Assembly (NCBI RefSeq): GCF_001185345.1
Contig: NZ_KQ236744.1
Span: 191,557-255,556, forward strand
Reading direction: 5' to 3'
DNA length: 64,000 nucleotides
Source of the DNA: Dorea sp. D27
Lineage (GTDB): Bacteria; Bacillota; Clostridia; Lachnospirales; Lachnospiraceae
Translations under genes and position numbers: made by a program
Notes under the pieces: model-generated
The model's input: only the letters and a program-made list of their open reading frames with translations
Told to the model about the DNA's origin: nothing
Databases searched by the model: none
Shown here: piece by piece, positions 17,233 to 25,711 of the stretch
How positions within the stretch are numbered: the stretch's first letter is position 1
How the letters are laid out: each line of letters opens with the position of its first letter

Positions 17233-18235
17233 TGCGGCGAATCTGTCTCCGGGCCGGAAAGCGGCCGCTGTCATCGCAGCGCTTGGCGCAGAAAAGGCAT
17301 CGAAGGTATATAAGTATCTGACCGAGGAGGAAGTAGAGAAGCTGACCCTTGAAGTGGCTAAGCTTGGCCATCTGGAGGCAGAACAGACGGAATCTGTACT
17401 GGACGATTTCTACAAATCCTGCCTGACCCAGAAAGTAGTGACAGACGGCGGTATGGAATATGCGCGGACGGTGCTTGAGAAGACGTACGGAGAGTCGGTA
17501 GCCAATGAACTTCTTAAGAAGATGACAAAGTACCTTAAAAACCGCTCTTTTGACTTTATCAGCAAGATGGACACGAAGAACCTGTTCTCCGTGCTGCAGC
17601 ATGAGAGGCCCCAGACGATCGCATTGATTTTGTCTTATGTGGATTCCGCGCAGGCAGCAGATCTTATTGCAGAGCTGTCCGAAGAGAAGCGGCTGAAGGT
17701 TGTGGAGAGTATCGCGAGGATGGAGAGCGCCTCTCCGGATGCCATCAAGATAGTGGAATCCCAGCTGCTGAAGCAATTTGACAATATTCTTACGACAGAC
17801 TTTACGACAATCGGCGGCATCGATTATATTGCGGATGTCATGAACCATATGGATCGAAGCAATGAGAAATATATCTTTGACGAGATGGGCAAGGATGATC
17901 CGGATCTTGCGGAAGCAATCCGAAAGAAGATGTTCGTATTTGAAGATATTCTGACGATGAATGACCGCTCTATCCAGCGCTTCATACGCGATTGTGACAT
18001 GAAGGATGTCGTCTATGCCCTGAAAAATGCAAGTTCAGAGATGCTCCAGCTGTTCTTCTCTAACATGTCCACACGTATGGCAGAGACGATACAGTCAGAT
18101 CTGGAAGTTACGGTCAATGTGCGCCTGCGTGATGTAGAGGAAGCGCAGCAGCGCATTGTCAACATAATCCGGAAGCTGGACGAAGAAGGAGAGCTGGTGA
18201 TCGGCAAAGGCGGAAAGGATGACATCATTGTATAG
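17210..18235 (+). CDS. fliG: Flagellar motor switch protein FliG
   Basis: Rotor protein that attaches to FliF and receives torque from MotA. The N-terminal FliF-binding domain (about 1–105), the middle domain (about 110–190, with HERPQTIALILSY) and the C-terminal torque domain (about 195–335, FVFEDILTMNDRSIQRFIRD with the charged helix) are all present. The ATG at 17210 is chosen because GGAGGAG sits six bases upstream; a longer in-frame start at 17195 lacks a site. At 341 aa it is typical. It overlaps both fliF and fliH, suggesting coupled translation. Confidence 0.97.
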   Translation: MDEKQTNSAANLSPGRKAAAVIAALGAEKASKVYKYLTEEEVEKLTLEVAKLGHLEAEQTESVLDDFYKSCLTQKVVTDGGMEYARTVLEKTYGESVANELLKKMTKYLKNRSFDFISKMDTKNLFSVLQHERPQTIALILSYVDSAQAADLIAELSEEKRLKVVESIARMESASPDAIKIVESQLLKQFDNILTTDFTTIGGIDYIADVMNHMDRSNEKYIFDEMGKDDPDLAEAIRKKMFVFEDILTMNDRSIQRFIRDCDMKDVVYALKNASSEMLQLFFSNMSTRMAETIQSDLEVTVNVRLRDVEEAQQRIVNIIRKLDEEGELVIGKGGKDDIIV

Positions 18236-18971
18236 GGTACTGAAAAGTCAAGAAGATAACTGCAGCCATGCGTTAAAGTACGATTTGTATAAAGAGCTGT
18301 CCCTGGAACAGGATCCGGCTGCGGAGGAAAAAACATCAGAGGATCTGGAGCAGCCCGGACCCGACCGCATACTCGATGAGGCGGCCCGGCAGGCGGAGCG
18401 TATTCTGGACGCCGCAAGGAAGGGCGCCGACAGGATTAAAGAAGAAGCCTGGCAGGAGGCATTCCGTCAGGGAGAGGAAGAGGGCTATAAGGAAGGCATC
18501 CGAAAAGCGATGGAGGAGAACAGCCGTCACTTCGAAGAGGAGCTGGAGCGGCTGCAGGAAAAGATAAGCAATTATGTAAAAGGGGTAGGAGAGGAAAAGG
18601 AAAAGCTTCTGGAAAAGTACATTGATGACCTGAAAAACATCGCGCTTTCTATCGGGGAAAAGATTGTACAGACGAGCCTCAGAACGAGCGAAGATGTAAT
18701 AGAGCGCATGGTACTGGCGGCCACAGAGAAGCTGAAAAAGGCAGCCTGGGCCAAGATCTATATCGGCAGCGGTAGACAGCCGCTTGATATCCAGGGAGAT
18801 GCTGAATTTCTGCACAGCCTGTCCAAGCTTGCGGATAGTGTAAAGGTAATCATGATGGATGAAGAAGAAAAAGGGACCTGTATCGTGGAGCTGCCCGATG
18901 AAATCATTGATATAAGCGTGGGCACCCAGCTTGAGAACATAAAAGAGATACTAAACAATGCAAGACTATAA
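18219..18971 (+). CDS. fliH: Flagellar assembly protein FliH
   Basis: Export-apparatus stalk protein that holds and regulates the FliI ATPase. The 250-aa product has an N-terminal short motif (MTSLYRVLKSQ), a long charged coiled coil (about 50–130, rich in Glu/Arg/Ala) and a C-terminal domain (about 135–250) with LKNIALSIGEKIVQTSLRTS like V-type ATPase subunit E relatives. It overlaps the fliG end by 17 bases. The ribosome site GGCGGAAAGG is immediately upstream and rather close, typical of coupled reinitiation. Confidence 0.93.
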   Translation: MTSLYRVLKSQEDNCSHALKYDLYKELSLEQDPAAEEKTSEDLEQPGPDRILDEAARQAERILDAARKGADRIKEEAWQEAFRQGEEEGYKEGIRKAMEENSRHFEEELERLQEKISNYVKGVGEEKEKLLEKYIDDLKNIALSIGEKIVQTSLRTSEDVIERMVLAATEKLKKAAWAKIYIGSGRQPLDIQGDAEFLHSLSKLADSVKVIMMDEEEKGTCIVELPDEIIDISVGTQLENIKEILNNARL

Positions 18972-18991
18972 ACGTAACTGGAGTGTATGAG

Positions 18992-20296
18992 ATGCTGAAA
19001 GACTTGCCGGGAATGATTATGAAGGCCGAAACCGTCAACCACATAGGAAAGATAGAGAACATAACCGGCATGTCCATGGAGGCATCGGGGGGAAGTGCCA
19101 ATATCGGAGATATCGTACTTATCTATAACGAAGAGCAGAAGAAGCAGATTCCGGCAGAAGTAGTAGGATTCAGGGGAGAGAAGATACAGCTGATGGCCTA
19201 TGAGGATATGCCGGGAATCGGTACGGACAGTTTCGTGAGGAGTACGAAGAAGAGACTAAAAATTCCGGTTGGCCAGTTTCTGAAAGGCCGCATCATTGAC
19301 GCCCTTGGCAACCCGATAGACGGAAAAGGCGATTTTGAATCTGAGCGTTATTATTATGTGGAAAGTCCCAAGATCAATCCGCTTGCAAGACCGCCCATAT
19401 CAGAAGAGCTGCACTTTGGCGTCAAGGCAATCGATGGGCTGAATACAATCGGCAAAGGGCAGAGAATCGGCATCTTTGCAGGAAGCGGCGTAGGCAAGAG
19501 CACGCTGCTCGGGATGATAGCCAGAAATGTTGAGACGGATATCAATGTCATCGCACTGGTAGGGGAGCGTGGAAGGGAGGTCAGGGAATTTGTAGAAAAG
19601 GACCTGGGCCCCGAAGGGATGAAACGCTCCGTTCTCGTCGTAGCGACCTCAGACCAGCCGGCAATGCTTCGCATGAAATGTCCGATTGTGGCGACGACTA
19701 TCGCCGAATACTTCAAAGACCAGGGGAAGGACGTTCTGCTCATGATGGATTCTCTGACCCGGTTCGCCATGGCCCAGAGGGAAATCGGGCTCGCCACCGG
19801 GGAACCTCCGGTGGCGAGAGGATATACGCCGTCCATATATGCGGAGTTCCCAAAGCTGCTTGAGAGAAGCGGCATGTTTGAGAAGGGATCCATCACCGGA
19901 GTCTATACGGTACTTGTGGAGGGCGACGACACGAATGAACCAGTGGCGGATACGGTGAGGGGTATCCTGGACGGGCATATCGTGCTCAGCCGGAAGCTCG
20001 CGAATGCGAACCATTTTCCCGCAATAGACGTAAGCGCCAGCATCTCCCGTCTGATGGCTGATATCGTGACGGAGGAACACAAAGAACTTGCCTCCCGGCT
20101 TCGGGACATATTGAGCATCTACGAGCAGAATGAGGATTTGATTTCCATCGGTGCCTACAAGTCGGGGACGAATGCAAAACTCGATGACGCGATTTCGAGG
20201 ATTGACGAAGTAAACAGGTTCCTGATGCAGGAAATTGAACGGAAGTATGAAAAAGAAGAAATGCTGGATGCGATGAGAAAAATACTGGCTGGCTAG
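18992..20296 (+). CDS. fliI: Flagellum-specific ATP synthase FliI
   Basis: Cytoplasmic hexameric ATPase that assists protein export through the flagellar gate. It has the F1/V1 ATPase fold: an N-terminal beta barrel (about 15–80), Walker A GIFAGSGVGKSTLL near residue 165, Walker B VLLMMDSLTRFAMAQRE, and the FliI signature GEPPVARGYTPSIYAEFPKL. At 434 aa it is typical. The ATG at 18992 with GGAG eight bases upstream is preferred to a GTG at 18983 that overlaps this site. It lies 20 bases after fliH and is followed by fliJ, the usual trio. Confidence 0.97.
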   Translation: MLKDLPGMIMKAETVNHIGKIENITGMSMEASGGSANIGDIVLIYNEEQKKQIPAEVVGFRGEKIQLMAYEDMPGIGTDSFVRSTKKRLKIPVGQFLKGRIIDALGNPIDGKGDFESERYYYVESPKINPLARPPISEELHFGVKAIDGLNTIGKGQRIGIFAGSGVGKSTLLGMIARNVETDINVIALVGERGREVREFVEKDLGPEGMKRSVLVVATSDQPAMLRMKCPIVATTIAEYFKDQGKDVLLMMDSLTRFAMAQREIGLATGEPPVARGYTPSIYAEFPKLLERSGMFEKGSITGVYTVLVEGDDTNEPVADTVRGILDGHIVLSRKLANANHFPAIDVSASISRLMADIVTEEHKELASRLRDILSIYEQNEDLISIGAYKSGTNAKLDDAISRIDEVNRFLMQEIERKYEKEEMLDAMRKILAG

Positions 20297-20332
20297 GGGA
20301 TGATTCCCGGAGCCGGCTGCGGAGGAATTCAG

Positions 20333-20785
20333 ATGAAAAAATTTGCATTTTCACTGGACAAAGTACTGACATATAAAGAACAGATAGAGCACAATCTCAG
20401 GGCAGAATATGCCCAGATAGTGCAGAAGGTGGCGATGGAAGAGGAGCATCTTCAAAGGCTTGAAGAAGAGCATGCGGCCTATCGTATGAGATACGAGGAA
20501 GAAAAGCACAAGGGCAGCACGATACGCCGGATGAAAGTATATGAGAGCTATCTGGAAAGCGTGCTCTGGAACATCCAGAAGACAGAGAAGATGATAAAAA
20601 GGCTGAAGGCGGAAGAGGAAGCCAAACGGGAGGAAGTCATCGCTGCAAAGACAGAGACTTCCTCTATAGACAGGCTGAAAGACAAGAGAAAAAAAGAATA
20701 TGACGCGGCTGAGAGAAAAGCAGAAGAAATATTTGTAGAAGAATTTGTGGCAAATACGTCTTCCGCAAGGGTAAAAACAGGATAG
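20333..20785 (+). CDS. fliJ: Flagellar export chaperone FliJ
   Basis: Coiled-coil stalk-like protein that sits inside the FliI hexamer and helps couple ATP and proton energy to export. The 150-aa product is almost entirely charged helix, beginning MKKFAFSLDKVLTYKEQIEH, the usual FliJ opening. The ATG at 20333 has GGAGGAATTC upstream; an in-frame ATG at 20300 lacks a site. Position directly after fliI supports the call. Confidence 0.93.
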   Translation: MKKFAFSLDKVLTYKEQIEHNLRAEYAQIVQKVAMEEEHLQRLEEEHAAYRMRYEEEKHKGSTIRRMKVYESYLESVLWNIQKTEKMIKRLKAEEEAKREEVIAAKTETSSIDRLKDKRKKEYDAAERKAEEIFVEEFVANTSSARVKTG

Positions 20786-20839
20786 TAACTGCAGTGCAGA
20801 TTTACTATACATACTATGAGAGGAAAGGAGGAGATAACG

Positions 20840-21946
20840 ATGAATACGATCGTAGCTGAGATGCCAAAGACAAATGCAGCAGGCGGCAATACAGGCAAGG
20901 CTAAAGGCCCGGATGACGGGAAACAGGTGAAATTTGATGAAGTCTTGAAAGGGCAGAAAGAGCATACGGCTGAGAAGGACAAAAAACAGGATTTTGATAC
21001 AGATGACAGGACTGCCCCATATGCCGGGGCACAGATGCTGCCGCTGCCGTGTGCAGAGGGCGCGGCCCAGGCCATCGGTGACATGGGATTCATTCTTCCG
21101 GTACCGGAAGGAACTGCTGAAAATATGGCAGAGACAATCGTGTCCGAATCTGTGGATACGGCTGTGACAGCCGTTATGACGGACGATGCGGGCAGACAGG
21201 CAGAACAGAGTTCTGGCCATGCTGTCATGACCGAATATGCTGGAATTGCCAAAGATGTAAAAGAATCCGACGCAAAGGACAAGATGCCTGTGACATTTAC
21301 AGAGAATACGCAGGACAGCAGGATACCTGCGCCACTAAAAGCAGAGCAGTCAGCAGCGCAGCAGGTAATCCGGATGATTAAGGAACCTGATGCACCGGCC
21401 GCTGATGAGAGAAGGGATAATCCTGAATTAAGCGCTGAAGCGGTGAAAAGTACTGCACTGGGCGGGAGGACAGCAGATTACGCCCCGGCAGCCAGAGAGA
21501 TTACGACAGCCCCAAAACCGGCACATAACCAAGATATACGCCCGGAGTATATGGATATGCTGAAAAGTGATATCGTAAGGCAGATTGTATCCGGAAAACA
21601 ACAGTTTGAGATACAGCTTCATCCGGACAATCTGGGTACACTTGTAATCAAAGCATCCTGTGAAGCCGGAAAAGCCGTCATATCAATCGTGTGCAGCGAG
21701 GCAAAGACGATGCAGGCCATGTCACAGCAGGCAAGAGAGCTTGCGGGAATTATGGAGGCAAGGACTGGTAATGAGACAGAAGTGATTGTCGAAAGGCCGG
21801 CCGAGGACTATCTGCAGCAGCAACAGCAGGAGCAGAACAGCCGGGGACAAGACAGGGAACCGGACAGACAGCAGAGGGAAAACCGTAAAGATGAGTTCCA
21901 TGAGAACTTTGATTTCCTGCAGCAGCTGAGACTAGGTCTCGCATAG
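20840..21946 (+). CDS. fliK: Flagellar hook-length control protein FliK
   Basis: Molecular ruler exported during hook growth that triggers FlhB to switch from hook to filament substrates. Residues about 1–240 are low-complexity, Ala/Glu/Asp-rich and probably extended. The C-terminal Flg_hook domain (about 245–340) has the LHPDNLGTLVIKA motif (compare LxPxxLGxVxV), followed by a Gln-rich tail. At 368 aa it is in range. The ATG at 20840 with AAAGGAGGAG upstream is preferred to the start at 20816. flgD follows after 14 bases. Confidence 0.92.
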   Translation: MNTIVAEMPKTNAAGGNTGKAKGPDDGKQVKFDEVLKGQKEHTAEKDKKQDFDTDDRTAPYAGAQMLPLPCAEGAAQAIGDMGFILPVPEGTAENMAETIVSESVDTAVTAVMTDDAGRQAEQSSGHAVMTEYAGIAKDVKESDAKDKMPVTFTENTQDSRIPAPLKAEQSAAQQVIRMIKEPDAPAADERRDNPELSAEAVKSTALGGRTADYAPAAREITTAPKPAHNQDIRPEYMDMLKSDIVRQIVSGKQQFEIQLHPDNLGTLVIKASCEAGKAVISIVCSEAKTMQAMSQQARELAGIMEARTGNETEVIVERPAEDYLQQQQQEQNSRGQDREPDRQQRENRKDEFHENFDFLQQLRLGLA

Positions 21947-21960
21947 AGAAAGGAGCAGAC

Positions 21961-22473
21961 ATGAACACATTAGGAAGTATACTGTCCAATTACGGAAATG
22001 CGGCATCCGCAAGGACGAATTCCGCCGACAATTCCACCGGAGCATCTTCGGGCGGGACAAGTGGACTGAGCATCAACGATTTTTATAAGCTGCTTTCCGC
22101 TCAGCTCAGGTATCAAGACGCGGATAATCCTATGGATACGAGCGAGATGATGGCACAGATGGTTCAGACGCAGATGATACAGGCGATTACAGATATGTCC
22201 GCCATCAATCTGGAGATGTATGCAATCAATACCATATCTTATGCAAGCTCTATGGTAGGCAAGACAGTGACGATGGCAGAAGTGGACAAGGACGGCAGAT
22301 TTACCGGGGAAAAGACGACAGGTGTAGTTACCGGTGTCCTCATGGGAAATAATCCAAGCCTGTTCATAGACGGCAAAGAATATACACTGTCACAGGTCAT
22401 GACAGTAGGCGAAGTACCTGACTCGGCGACCGATAGTCCGGAAGACGAAGGAGGAAAGGATGGAAGCACGTAA
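21961..22473 (+). CDS. flgD: Flagellar hook capping protein FlgD
   Basis: Scaffold cap on which hook subunits assemble. The N-terminus (about 1–35) is Ser/Gly/Asn-rich; the FlgD signature SINDFYKLLSAQLRYQDADN with MDTSEMMAQMVQTQMIQAI follows (residues about 37–85). The C-terminal part (about 95–165) contains the short beta domain around MVGKTVTMAEVDKDGRFTGE. At 170 aa it is a short form common in Bacillota. Its end overlaps the next gene by 14 bases. Confidence 0.95.
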   Translation: MNTLGSILSNYGNAASARTNSADNSTGASSGGTSGLSINDFYKLLSAQLRYQDADNPMDTSEMMAQMVQTQMIQAITDMSAINLEMYAINTISYASSMVGKTVTMAEVDKDGRFTGEKTTGVVTGVLMGNNPSLFIDGKEYTLSQVMTVGEVPDSATDSPEDEGGKDGST

Positions 22474-22828
22474 CATTTCATCTGTCCGGGAACTGCGTCT
22501 GCAGCATGAAGTATACCGCCAGAAGGAAGACAAACCAGATTTCCGCGCCCTTTATGAAGATGAGATTAAAAAGACGGGACTCCTGTTTTCAAAGCATGCG
22601 GCGATGCGCATGAGCGAACGCAAAGTAGAGCTGACGTCTGAACTTGCGGGAAATCTGAAGACGGCTGTGGAAAAGGCCCGGGACAAAGGAGCAAAAGACG
22701 TTGCTGTCATAGGGAGCAGCAGCGCGTTTATCGTTAACGTGACAAATAATACAGTAGTTACAACCTTGAATGCACAAGAGATGAGGAACAATATATTCAC
22801 GAATATCGACAGCGCCGTGTTGCTATAG
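22460..22828 (+). CDS. Flagellar operon protein, TIGR02530-like
   Basis: Small conserved flagellar-operon protein of unknown biochemical role. The 122-aa product carries the family core FSKHAAMRMSERKVELTSEL at about residue 45, then VAVIGSSSAFIVNVTNNTVV near the end. It lies between flgD and flgE, its standard place in Bacillota, and overlaps flgD by 14 bases. No signal or membrane segment. It may act on hook assembly, by position only. Confidence 0.85.
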   Translation: MEARNISSVRELRLQHEVYRQKEDKPDFRALYEDEIKKTGLLFSKHAAMRMSERKVELTSELAGNLKTAVEKARDKGAKDVAVIGSSSAFIVNVTNNTVVTTLNAQEMRNNIFTNIDSAVLL

Positions 22829-22914
22829 CCGGACCATGAAGGAGGCTTGGCCTTATGTCCGAATGACAGAGGCGGATATGGCGCAGAAAAAATACGAAAG
22901 GAAGTACAAAAGAA

Positions 22915-23799
22915 ATGGTCAAATCAATGTATGCAGCGATTGCAGGTCTGCGGTCGCATCAATCCAAGATGGATGTAATCAGTAATAATATTGCGAACGT
23001 AAACACATGGGGGTACAAATCCAGGTCAGCTAATTTCCAGGATGCCATGTACCAGAACCTGACGAGCAGCACGGGAGGAAATACCGCCGCCGGGGGCGCC
23101 GGAGGAAAGAACAGCTCGCAGCTTGGATACGGCGTCAACGTTGGTTCCGTAACAACGAATTTTACGACCGGTAGCCGCGGCTATACGGGAGATCCGCTGA
23201 ACTGTATGCTGAACGGAACCGGATTTTTCATCGTGGGCCCTATGATAGCGGATCCGACAACCGGGCTCCCATCTAATGATTTTGCAACACAAGGGATGTC
23301 CCTTTCCCGGGTAGGCATCCTTTCCCCGGACAACAATGGATATCTCATAGACGACGACCAGAACTACGTGTATGGCTTTACACAGAAGGCCGATGGTACA
23401 TGGGATACTGCAAGTATAAAACCGTTGCAGATTCCAAGCGATGACACGGGAAAGCAGTACGAGATACAGACGTATAAGATTGGGACAGACGGAACAATCA
23501 CAGGCGTCACCTATGACAAGAAGCAGGTTGTAATCGGCAAGATTGCAGTGGCTGCGGTAGAAAATCCTAACGGTCTGGAACAGACGGCGGGCTACCTGTA
23601 TATGGCAGGCGAGAATGCGGGACAGATTACCGCGATTGAGGCGGACTATTTCGTGAGCAACTATCTGGAGATGTCCAATGTAGAGCTGGCCAGCGATATG
23701 GCGTCTATGATTACGACACAGAGAGGCTACCAGGCTAATTCAAAGATTATTACCGTAACAGATGAGATGCTGGAACAGCTCGTCAATATGAAACGTTAA
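22915..23799 (+). CDS. flgE: Flagellar hook protein FlgE (short form)
   Basis: Subunit of the hook, the universal joint between rod and filament. It starts MVKSMYAAIAGLRSHQSKMD, has the N-terminal signature NNIANVNTWGYKSRSANFQD (about residue 23), and the C-terminal signature YLEMSNVELASDMASMITTQ followed by RGYQANSKIITVTDEML. At 294 aa it is shorter than many FlgE (about 400 aa or more), lacking most of the variable middle domain. Position after flgD and the TIGR02530 gene and before flbD identifies it as hook rather than distal rod protein. An 86-base gap precedes it. Confidence 0.92.
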   Translation: MVKSMYAAIAGLRSHQSKMDVISNNIANVNTWGYKSRSANFQDAMYQNLTSSTGGNTAAGGAGGKNSSQLGYGVNVGSVTTNFTTGSRGYTGDPLNCMLNGTGFFIVGPMIADPTTGLPSNDFATQGMSLSRVGILSPDNNGYLIDDDQNYVYGFTQKADGTWDTASIKPLQIPSDDTGKQYEIQTYKIGTDGTITGVTYDKKQVVIGKIAVAAVENPNGLEQTAGYLYMAGENAGQITAIEADYFVSNYLEMSNVELASDMASMITTQRGYQANSKIITVTDEMLEQLVNMKR

Positions 23800-23810
23800 A
23801 CAGAGCAAGC

Positions 23811-23832
23811 CGCGGGGAACAGATTCCCCGCG
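23811..23832 (+). other. Stem-loop between flgE and flbD
   Basis: A perfect 9-bp stem CGCGGGGAA/TTCCCCGCG with loop CAGA lies 11 bases after the flgE stop. Outer GCCGC and GCGGC can extend the folding. There is no U-run, so an mRNA-stabilising or processing hairpin that sets hook protein level is more likely than a terminator. Confidence 0.5.
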
Positions 23833-23857
23833 TGCCTGCGGCAGGGAGGGGACGGAC

Positions 23858-24073
23858 TTGATAGAATTAACAAAATTAAACGGGGAACCTGTATTGATCA
23901 ATTCGCACCAGATTGAATTCATTGAGCTGATACCTGAGTCCAAGATCATTATGATGAATGGCAAGTATCATATCGTGCGGGAAGATAAAGATGAAATCAT
24001 AAGAAAGGTCATCATCTTCAATAACCAGTGTATTCATTATCCGCGGAATGAGGAGGATCAGACATGGACATAA
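23858..24073 (+). CDS. flbD: Flagellar protein FlbD (SwrD family)
   Basis: Small cytoplasmic protein of 71 aa, beginning MIELTKLNGEPVLINSHQIE and containing FIELIPESKIIMMNGKYHIV. In Bacillus subtilis the homologue SwrD raises motor power by supporting stator function. It starts with TTG six bases after GGGAGGGG. The start of motA overlaps its last codons by 10 bases, fitting a link to the stator. Confidence 0.9.
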   Translation: MIELTKLNGEPVLINSHQIEFIELIPESKIIMMNGKYHIVREDKDEIIRKVIIFNNQCIHYPRNEEDQTWT

Positions 24074-24888
24074 CCACTTTAATCGGTGTTGTGGGCGGAT
24101 TTGCATTTATTTTCAATGCAATCATGCAGGGAGGAAAGATCGGAAGCTTTATTGATGTCGCAAGTATCATGATTGTTGTAGGCGGCACTTTCTGTGCTGT
24201 CATTGCCAGCTTCCCGTTTAATATGCTCAAAAATGTCGGAAAACATTTTACAAAGCTGCTATCCAATAAAAAATTCAAAGTGGAACCGGTGATTGACATG
24301 CTGGTAGAATTCGCGCAGCTTGCCAGGAAGAACGGGCTTCTTGCCCTGGAGGAGAAGGCGAACCAGCTGGATGATCCATTCTTCAAGCAGGGCATCATGC
24401 TTGTCGTAGATGCCATGGAGGCGGATAAAGTGAGGGAGATGCTCGAGACAGAGGTCGACAGCATGAGCCAGCGGCACGAAGAGGAGATTGCCATCTATGA
24501 AAAAGCAGCCGGTTATGCCCCGGCATTTGGAATGATTGGAACGCTTGTAGGACTTATCAATATGCTCAAGAGCATGGATCTGTCACAGGGGTCATCTTCC
24601 ACGCTTGGTGAGAGTATGGCTACCGCACTCGTCACAACGTTCTACGGCTGTATCATGGCAAACCTTCTGTTCATGCCTATAGCAAAAAAGCTGCGTATCA
24701 GAAACGAAGAGGAGATTCTCTACAAGCAGATTATTATCGAAGGAGTTATCGGCATACAGTCAGGGGAGAATCCAAAAAACCTGAAAGAAAAGCTCGTATC
24801 ACTGCTCCACCAGCAGAAACAGGCCAAAATCATGGACGGCGGTGAAGGAAAAGAAAAGAAGCCGAAGAAAGAAAAGAAAAAGAAGTAG
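24064..24888 (+). CDS. motA: Flagellar motor stator protein MotA
   Basis: Proton-channel stator subunit that pushes FliG. The 274-aa product has four membrane helices: about 5–22, about 30–52 (DVASIMIVVGGTFCAVIASF), about 150–172 (AAGYAPAFGMIGTLVGLINM) and about 182–205. Between helices 2 and 3 lies the cytoplasmic torque loop with charged residues. The tail is Lys-rich (KEKKPKKEKKKK). The start overlaps flbD, and motB follows after 17 bases. Confidence 0.96.
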   Translation: MDITTLIGVVGGFAFIFNAIMQGGKIGSFIDVASIMIVVGGTFCAVIASFPFNMLKNVGKHFTKLLSNKKFKVEPVIDMLVEFAQLARKNGLLALEEKANQLDDPFFKQGIMLVVDAMEADKVREMLETEVDSMSQRHEEEIAIYEKAAGYAPAFGMIGTLVGLINMLKSMDLSQGSSSTLGESMATALVTTFYGCIMANLLFMPIAKKLRIRNEEEILYKQIIIEGVIGIQSGENPKNLKEKLVSLLHQQKQAKIMDGGEGKEKKPKKEKKKK

Positions 24889-24905
24889 AAGGGAGTGGAG
24901 ATACA

Positions 24906-25673
24906 GTGAAACGCAGGCAGAAAGCCCCGGAGGAAGGATCCGACTGGATGGGGACTTACGGGGATATGGTGACGCTGCTGCTATGCTTCTTTGTATTGCT
25001 ATACTCTATATCTTCTGTAGACCAGGTAAAGTGGGAGAACCTGGTTAAGAGTATGAATCCGGAGGCGGCGGAAACATCACAGATAGTTACGGATACGCTG
25101 GCAAAAGAGGGTACGGAAAACGTGCCGGGAGCCAATACGACAGAAATAGACCAGAAATTTGATGAGATGTATGACAATCTGCTGAAAATGCAGGATGCGT
25201 CCGGTGAGGTGGCGGATATTCAGATAGCCAAGGGCGACGGCTACCAGTTCATCACTTTTAAAGACAATGTTTTTTTTGACGGTGACAGCTATGTACTCAG
25301 AGACGAAGGGAAGACCGTGCTGGATACTTTTTCCTCTGTCATAGCGCCTGCTTCAGGAGCAATCAAAGAAATCCAGGTACTCGGGCATACATCTCAGGCG
25401 GAGCCGAATATACCGAACGAAGTCATGACCGACAGGGTATTGTCGGCGACACGCTCGGCGGTTGTAGTAGCCTATGTACAGGAAAAAAACATCATTGAAC
25501 CGAAAAAGCTCGTAAGTGCGGGATATGGACAATTTCGTCCCATCGACACTTTTGACACTTTTGAGGGAAGGGCAAAAAACAGAAGAGTAGAAATCCTGAT
25601 TACGAAGACAGGATCGGTCGAACAGACGCTGGATGAATATTACAGCCAGGTCTATCAAGGCGAGGGGAATTAA
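24906..25673 (+). CDS. motB: Flagellar motor stator protein MotB
   Basis: Stator subunit that anchors to peptidoglycan and carries the channel aspartate. One N-terminal membrane helix (about 18–40, TYGDMVTLLLCFFVLLYS) contains the ion-binding Asp. A linker follows, then an OmpA-like peptidoglycan-binding domain (about 115–245: FFDGDSYVLRDEGKTVLDTF, GHTSQAEPN, SAGYGQFRP, AKNRRVEILI). Translation starts with GTG after GGAGTGGAG. Ion type cannot be proven by eye. No fliL gene is seen between motB and fliM. Confidence 0.96.
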   Translation: MKRRQKAPEEGSDWMGTYGDMVTLLLCFFVLLYSISSVDQVKWENLVKSMNPEAAETSQIVTDTLAKEGTENVPGANTTEIDQKFDEMYDNLLKMQDASGEVADIQIAKGDGYQFITFKDNVFFDGDSYVLRDEGKTVLDTFSSVIAPASGAIKEIQVLGHTSQAEPNIPNEVMTDRVLSATRSAVVVAYVQEKNIIEPKKLVSAGYGQFRPIDTFDTFEGRAKNRRVEILITKTGSVEQTLDEYYSQVYQGEGN

Positions 25674-25711
25674 CATAAAAGGCCGGAGAAATAAACAACA
25701 GGAGTGTGGCT

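Noticed and set aside
20351..21220. A 289-codon minus-strand open frame across fliJ and fliK.
   Set aside because: Antisense shadow of two recognised genes, rich in Cys/His/Phe as expected from reversed codons, no ribosome site and no family resemblance.
22840..22989. A small open frame between the TIGR02530-like gene and flgE.
   Set aside because: It runs into flgE in another frame, has weak start signals, and no recognisable content.
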